Origin: Dehalococcoidia bacterium UBA5629
GTDB taxonomy: Bacteria > Chloroflexota > Dehalococcoidia > GIF9 > UBA5629
Assembly: GCA_002421445.1 (NCBI GenBank)
Contig: DIKB01000050.1
Location: forward strand, 1-8,234
DNA length: 8,234 nucleotides
Direction of reading: 5' to 3'
Below are positions 6,603 to 8,234 of the stretch, piece after piece; positions within the stretch are counted from its first letter, which is position 1; every line of letters starts with the position of its first letter. Position numbers and translations under genes: made by a program. Under the pieces are notes generated by a model. That model worked only from the letters and a program-made list of their open reading frames with translations, searched no databases and was not told where the DNA came from.

Positions 6603-7199
6603 TTAATCGAACAGGTATGCCCACAGTGATTTCTTGACGTAATTAGTACCTGACCGCTCTTTTTGTACCTGAACCTGCACATCGCGGTATTTAACGACAT
6701 CGCGCGTTTTGGTGACACTCCGGAATTTAGTTATCTCCTGGGGATAGCTGACATCGATGGTTATCTTGGCCTGTCCGTTATTCCCCCACCAGTAATCATA
6801 GGGGGAAAAGCGCATGATATGGCCATCCGCATCTGTTGATGGCGTGTACCATACTAGCCCCGGATAGGAGTATGATGTATAGCCCTGCATGGTGACGGTG
6901 ACGGTTGATTGCGGTTTATCCACAGTAAAGGTTCGCGACCAATTGTTCGTATACGCCGTGTCATTGTAGATTGTTTCCGTCTTTGTCTCGGTTGCGGTAT
7001 ACGGTTCTTGATCCACATACGTCTCCGTCACCGTATATGGTTGCTGCTGGGTCTCCGTCGCCCAGTACTTCTCGGTTGCCTGTACAGGCACGGTTTTGAG
7101 AGGAATGGCGAAAACAATGGCTATAATTACCAGCGGCGCTACTGCAAAGACAACTAATTTCCAATGGTTTTTGAGCACATCTACAATTTTGTTTGCCAT
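6603..7199 (-). CDS. Membrane-anchored Thr/Tyr-rich exported protein, function unknown
   Basis: This 198-residue protein has a short basic N-terminus, one hydrophobic segment at about 15-34 (LVVFAVAPLVIIAIVFAIPL), then an outside domain. The hydrophobic stretch could be a permanent anchor or a signal peptide, since VQA|TE at about 38-42 fits a signal-peptidase I site. A Thr-rich linker follows, with two copies of PYT(V/A)TET separated by YVDQE. Next comes a Tyr/Trp-rich stretch (for example YDYWWGNN) that may be a beta domain, then a charged tail with VTKTRDVVKYRDVQVQVQ. I recognise no catalytic motif. Similar Thr-rich anchored proteins are, from memory, common in Dehalococcoidia and some archaea. 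ATG 7199 is preferred over the adjacent in-frame GTG 7202 because AGGAGG is 6 nt from the ATG but only 3 nt from the GTG. It is first in a two-gene unit with the Trm112-like gene. Confidence 0.75.
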   Translation of the reverse strand: MANKIVDVLKNHWKLVVFAVAPLVIIAIVFAIPLKTVPVQATEKYWATETQQQPYTVTETYVDQEPYTATETKTETIYNDTAYTNNWSRTFTVDKPQSTVTVTMQGYTSYSYPGLVWYTPSTDADGHIMRFSPYDYWWGNNGQAKITIDVSYPQEITKFRSVTKTRDVVKYRDVQVQVQKERSGTNYVKKSLWAYLFD

Positions 7200-7205
7200 C
7201 ACCTG

Positions 7206-7211
7206 CCTCCT
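7206..7211 (-). promoter_or_regulatory. Consensus ribosome-binding site choosing the ATG start
   Basis: AGGAGG on the minus strand lies 6 nt before ATG 7199 and only 3 nt before the in-frame GTG at 7202. The spacing decides in favour of the ATG. Confidence 0.75.
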
Positions 7212-7235
7212 GTCATTTTCCTTGTCCTATTATTG

Positions 7236-7267
7236 ATTATAGCACCTGTTCACAGTAGTAAGGTCAA
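7236..7267 (-). promoter_or_regulatory. Promoter of the membrane-protein/Trm112 unit
   Basis: On the minus strand TGCTATAAT at 7236-7244 is a perfect TATAAT with the extended TGn. TTGACC at 7262-7267 is a possible -35, but the 20-bp spacer is longer than usual, so the extended -10 probably carries most of the strength. The predicted start near 7229 gives a leader of about 30 nt that contains the AGGAGG site. Confidence 0.6.
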
Positions 7268-7313
7268 AGCTTCTGCAGGAGCTATCCATATTGGGCGTTT
7301 GTTAAAATATGGC

Positions 7314-7362
7314 TGGATTTCATCGGGCTATGGATTTCACGGGCAATGGATTTCACGGGCTA
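7314..7362. repeat. Three tandem 16-17-bp direct repeats (operator/iteron-like)
   Basis: Three head-to-tail units are visible: TGGATTTCATCGGGCTA (7314-7330), TGGATTTCACGGGCAA (7331-7346) and TGGATTTCACGGGCTA (7347-7362). Units two and three differ at one base, and unit one has one extra base. They end exactly at the base before a TTGACA element. The layout resembles tandem binding sites for a DNA-binding regulator, but a recent slippage duplication would look the same. Confidence 0.8.
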
Positions 7363-7392
7363 TTGACACGTAGATTGTCTCAGGGTTACCAT
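7363..7392 (+). promoter_or_regulatory. Candidate promoter of the GYD-domain gene
   Basis: A consensus TTGACA (7363-7368) is followed after 18 bp by TACCAT (7387-7392, 4 of 6 matches). The predicted start near 7399 leaves a leader of about 74 nt before ATG 7473. The -10 is weak, which together with the tandem repeats abutting the -35 would suit activator-dependent transcription; that is inference. Confidence 0.4.
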
Positions 7393-7461
7393 ACAGCAGA
7401 CAATTCATGATGGCGCCGCATCCTTAATTGGATGAAACTTCGGCGTGCTATCGGATTCAAG

Positions 7462-7467
7462 AGGAGG
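7462..7467 (+). promoter_or_regulatory. Consensus ribosome-binding site fixing the GYD gene start
   Basis: AGGAGG lies 5 nt before ATG 7473. It sets the start there rather than at the in-frame TTG at 7428, which would add 15 residues with no family resemblance. Confidence 0.85.
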
Positions 7468-7472
7468 ACGTA

Positions 7473-7775
7473 ATGGCCGTTTATCTTATGCTTACTACAT
7501 TAACTGATGAGGGAAGGAAAACCATCGAAAATTTTCCTGAGAAATTAAAAGAATTAAATAAAGAACTGGAATTCATGGGCGTTAAGATAGTGGCGCAGTA
7601 TGCACTGCTGGGGCAGTACGATTTCGTTAATATCATTGAAGCTCCGAGCGATGAGGTTGCAGCCAAGATATCCATCCACTTGAGCGCTCATGCGAATTTA
7701 AATACGCTGTCGCTTCCAGCCATCCCGCTCGATAAATTGATCGATACCTTGAAGAAAAAACCTCAGCCTTTCTAG
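7473..7775 (+). CDS. GYD-domain protein
   Basis: This 100-residue protein matches the GYD family (PF08734): an N-terminal strand MAVYLMLTTLTDEGRKTI, a helix rich in Lys/Glu (about 20-33), then VKIVAQYALLGQYDFVNIIEAP with the diagnostic G-x-YD (family GxYD) near 48-51, and a C-terminal helix after LPAIPLDKLI. The predicted fold is a small ferredoxin-like alpha/beta domain, usually dimeric. The biochemical role of the family is unknown. The protein is cytoplasmic, with no signal or membrane segment. It appears to be a single-gene unit with its own promoter, preceded by tandem repeats and followed by a GC-rich hairpin. Its length is normal for the family and it looks intact. Confidence 0.85.
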   Translation: MAVYLMLTTLTDEGRKTIENFPEKLKELNKELEFMGVKIVAQYALLGQYDFVNIIEAPSDEVAAKISIHLSAHANLNTLSLPAIPLDKLIDTLKKKPQPF

Positions 7776-7785
7776 GTTAGCTCTT

Positions 7786-7805
7786 GCACCGGCAGATGCC
7801 GGTGC
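7786..7805. terminator. GC-rich hairpin after the GYD gene, weak terminator candidate
   Basis: GCACCGGC and GCCGGTGC form a perfect 8-bp stem around a 4-base AGAT loop, starting 10 nt after the GYD stop. No T-run follows on either strand, so it does not meet the usual intrinsic-terminator pattern. It coincides with the left edge of the metallo-beta-lactamase fragment and could instead be chance or a breakpoint feature. Confidence 0.35.
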
Positions 7806-8139
7806 CATAAAGCGTGCTCTGGGTGGCCTGCATCTCCGGCATATCGTTATCACTCGTGGACATCACGATCATATCGGAGCATTGCCCGAACTCACGGAGA
7901 GTCTGCAGGTGCCGCTGGCAATTCATCGGGAAGATGCTGCCATGTTGTCGCTGCCAGCTGCGATGAATCTTGAGGATGACCAGCTCCTCTCGATAGGTCA
8001 ATTACAGATCAAAGTTATTCATACTCCCGGCCATGGCGAATCTACTTCAGTGGGTAAAGCAAAGCAGGAATACGCAGTGTTTACATCACGTACACATTGC
8101 GCTGAGTTATACGGCAACGTCCACTGGTTGACTTCATAG
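7786..8139 (+). pseudogene. Metallo-beta-lactamase-fold hydrolase fragment, truncated and mutated
   Basis: One open frame encodes residues typical of an MBL-fold hydrolase: AIKRALGGLHLRHIVIT, then RGHHDHIGALPEL, a helix/strand stretch (VPLAIHREDAAMLSLP), LLSIGQLQIKVIHTPGH, and nothing recognisable after about 8034. The metal motif HxHxDH reads RGHHDH: the first His is Arg (codon CGT at 7855-7857, one transition from CAT). The N-terminal strands that normally precede this motif are absent, because the frame abuts the GYD stop without a start codon or ribosome-binding site. The C-terminal half, with the remaining metal ligands and the TPGHTPGS-type continuation, is replaced by unrelated codons up to a TAG at 8137-8139. 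It is therefore a broken remnant, probably non-functional. The exact subfamily cannot be told. Confidence 0.7.
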
Positions 8140-8234
8140 CACGCTACCACGGCATATCTATCCGATGGAAGACCTCCGCCAGTTTGAATGGTTGATTTTT
8201 AGCGAGGTCCTCATTGCGCTGTCTCATTCGCGAT
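8140..8234. other. Unassigned sequence at window end
   Basis: All frames here are short or interrupted within this stretch. On the minus strand a frame from the window edge begins MRQRNEDLAKNQPFKLAEVF and stops near 8146; on the plus strand a frame with MEDLRQFEWLIF runs off the end. I recognise neither with confidence. The sequence may belong to whatever replaced the 3' part of the metallo-beta-lactamase gene. Confidence 0.3.

Noticed and set aside
6590..6718. Upstream extension of the Trm112-like frame to 102 codons
   Set aside because: The extra 43 codons overlap the preceding gene in another frame and have no match to the family; the start at 6589 gives the normal 59-residue length.
7164..7373. 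69-codon plus-strand frame with a hydrophobic N-terminal half
   Set aside because: It begins antisense within the membrane-protein gene, runs through that gene's ribosome-binding site and promoter and into the tandem repeats, and has no ribosome-binding site; the hydrophobicity is probably chance.
7777..8001. 74-codon minus-strand frame across the metallo-beta-lactamase remnant
   Set aside because: The plus strand carries the recognisable HHDHIG and TPGH motifs; the opposite frame has none.
8140..8234. Minus-strand frame starting MRQRNEDLAKNQPF considered as the N-terminus of an IS91-like transposase
   Set aside because: The likeness is only to a short helix pattern; the frame stops quickly and no zinc-binding cysteine series or catalytic motif is visible.
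1..8234. CRISPR array, tRNA/rRNA gene or toxin-antitoxin pair
   Set aside because: No regularly spaced repeats beyond the three contiguous units at 7314-7362, no cloverleaf or rRNA-like stretch, and no toxin or antitoxin family was recognised.

Overview
The window looks like chromosomal DNA from an anaerobic bacterium. The best guess is Chloroflexota, class Dehalococcoidia. This rests on a two-subunit LeuC/LeuD-type aconitase next to an isocitrate dehydrogenase, a PTPS-family enzyme inside a folate cluster, a small GYD protein, a Thr-rich membrane-anchored protein of a type I associate with that group, and a short CGAAATGAC-type dispersed repeat. The taxonomy is inferred from gene content and not proven.

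Positions 137-4566 (minus strand) form one tight transcription unit. It reads, in order of transcription: a biotin-dependent acyl-CoA carboxyltransferase (MmdA/PccB type), the aconitase-family large subunit, the small subunit (TAATG, 1-nt overlap), and isocitrate dehydrogenase. Gaps are 22, -1 and 17 nt. The last three genes would run citrate to isocitrate to 2-oxoglutarate. The carboxyltransferase may feed acyl-CoA carbon into the same C4/C5 metabolism, but its biotin carboxylase and biotin carrier partners are not in the window. A dispersed-repeat-like stretch follows at the 3' end of the unit.

Positions 4567-4699 are a divergent promoter region. An extended -10 element faces each way, and the one facing right places the predicted transcript start on the folP ATG, so folP may be leaderless.

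Positions 4700-6413 (plus strand) are a compact pterin/folate operon of folP, folK and a COG0720 6-pyruvoyltetrahydropterin-synthase homologue. That homologue carries both Cys and Glu in its signature (CESLHGH), the pattern expected of a dual PTPS-I/III enzyme that can replace FolB and also serve queuosine synthesis. No folB is seen.

Positions 6410-7199 (minus strand) hold a two-gene unit facing the folate operon: a membrane-anchored Thr-rich protein of unknown function, then a 59-residue Trm112-like zinc-ribbon protein whose stop overlaps that of the PTPS gene by 4 bp. The unit has a clear extended -10 promoter.

Positions 7200-7472 are intergenic. They carry three tandem 16-17-bp repeats directly upstream of a TTGACA element that probably drives the next gene, a 100-residue GYD-domain protein (7473-7775).

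The right end (7786-8234) is decayed. It contains a metallo-beta-lactamase-fold fragment that lacks its N-terminus, has its first metal-ligand His changed to Arg, and loses recognisable homology just after the TPGH motif, followed by sequence I cannot assign. No CRISPR array, tRNA, rRNA or intact mobile element was seen.
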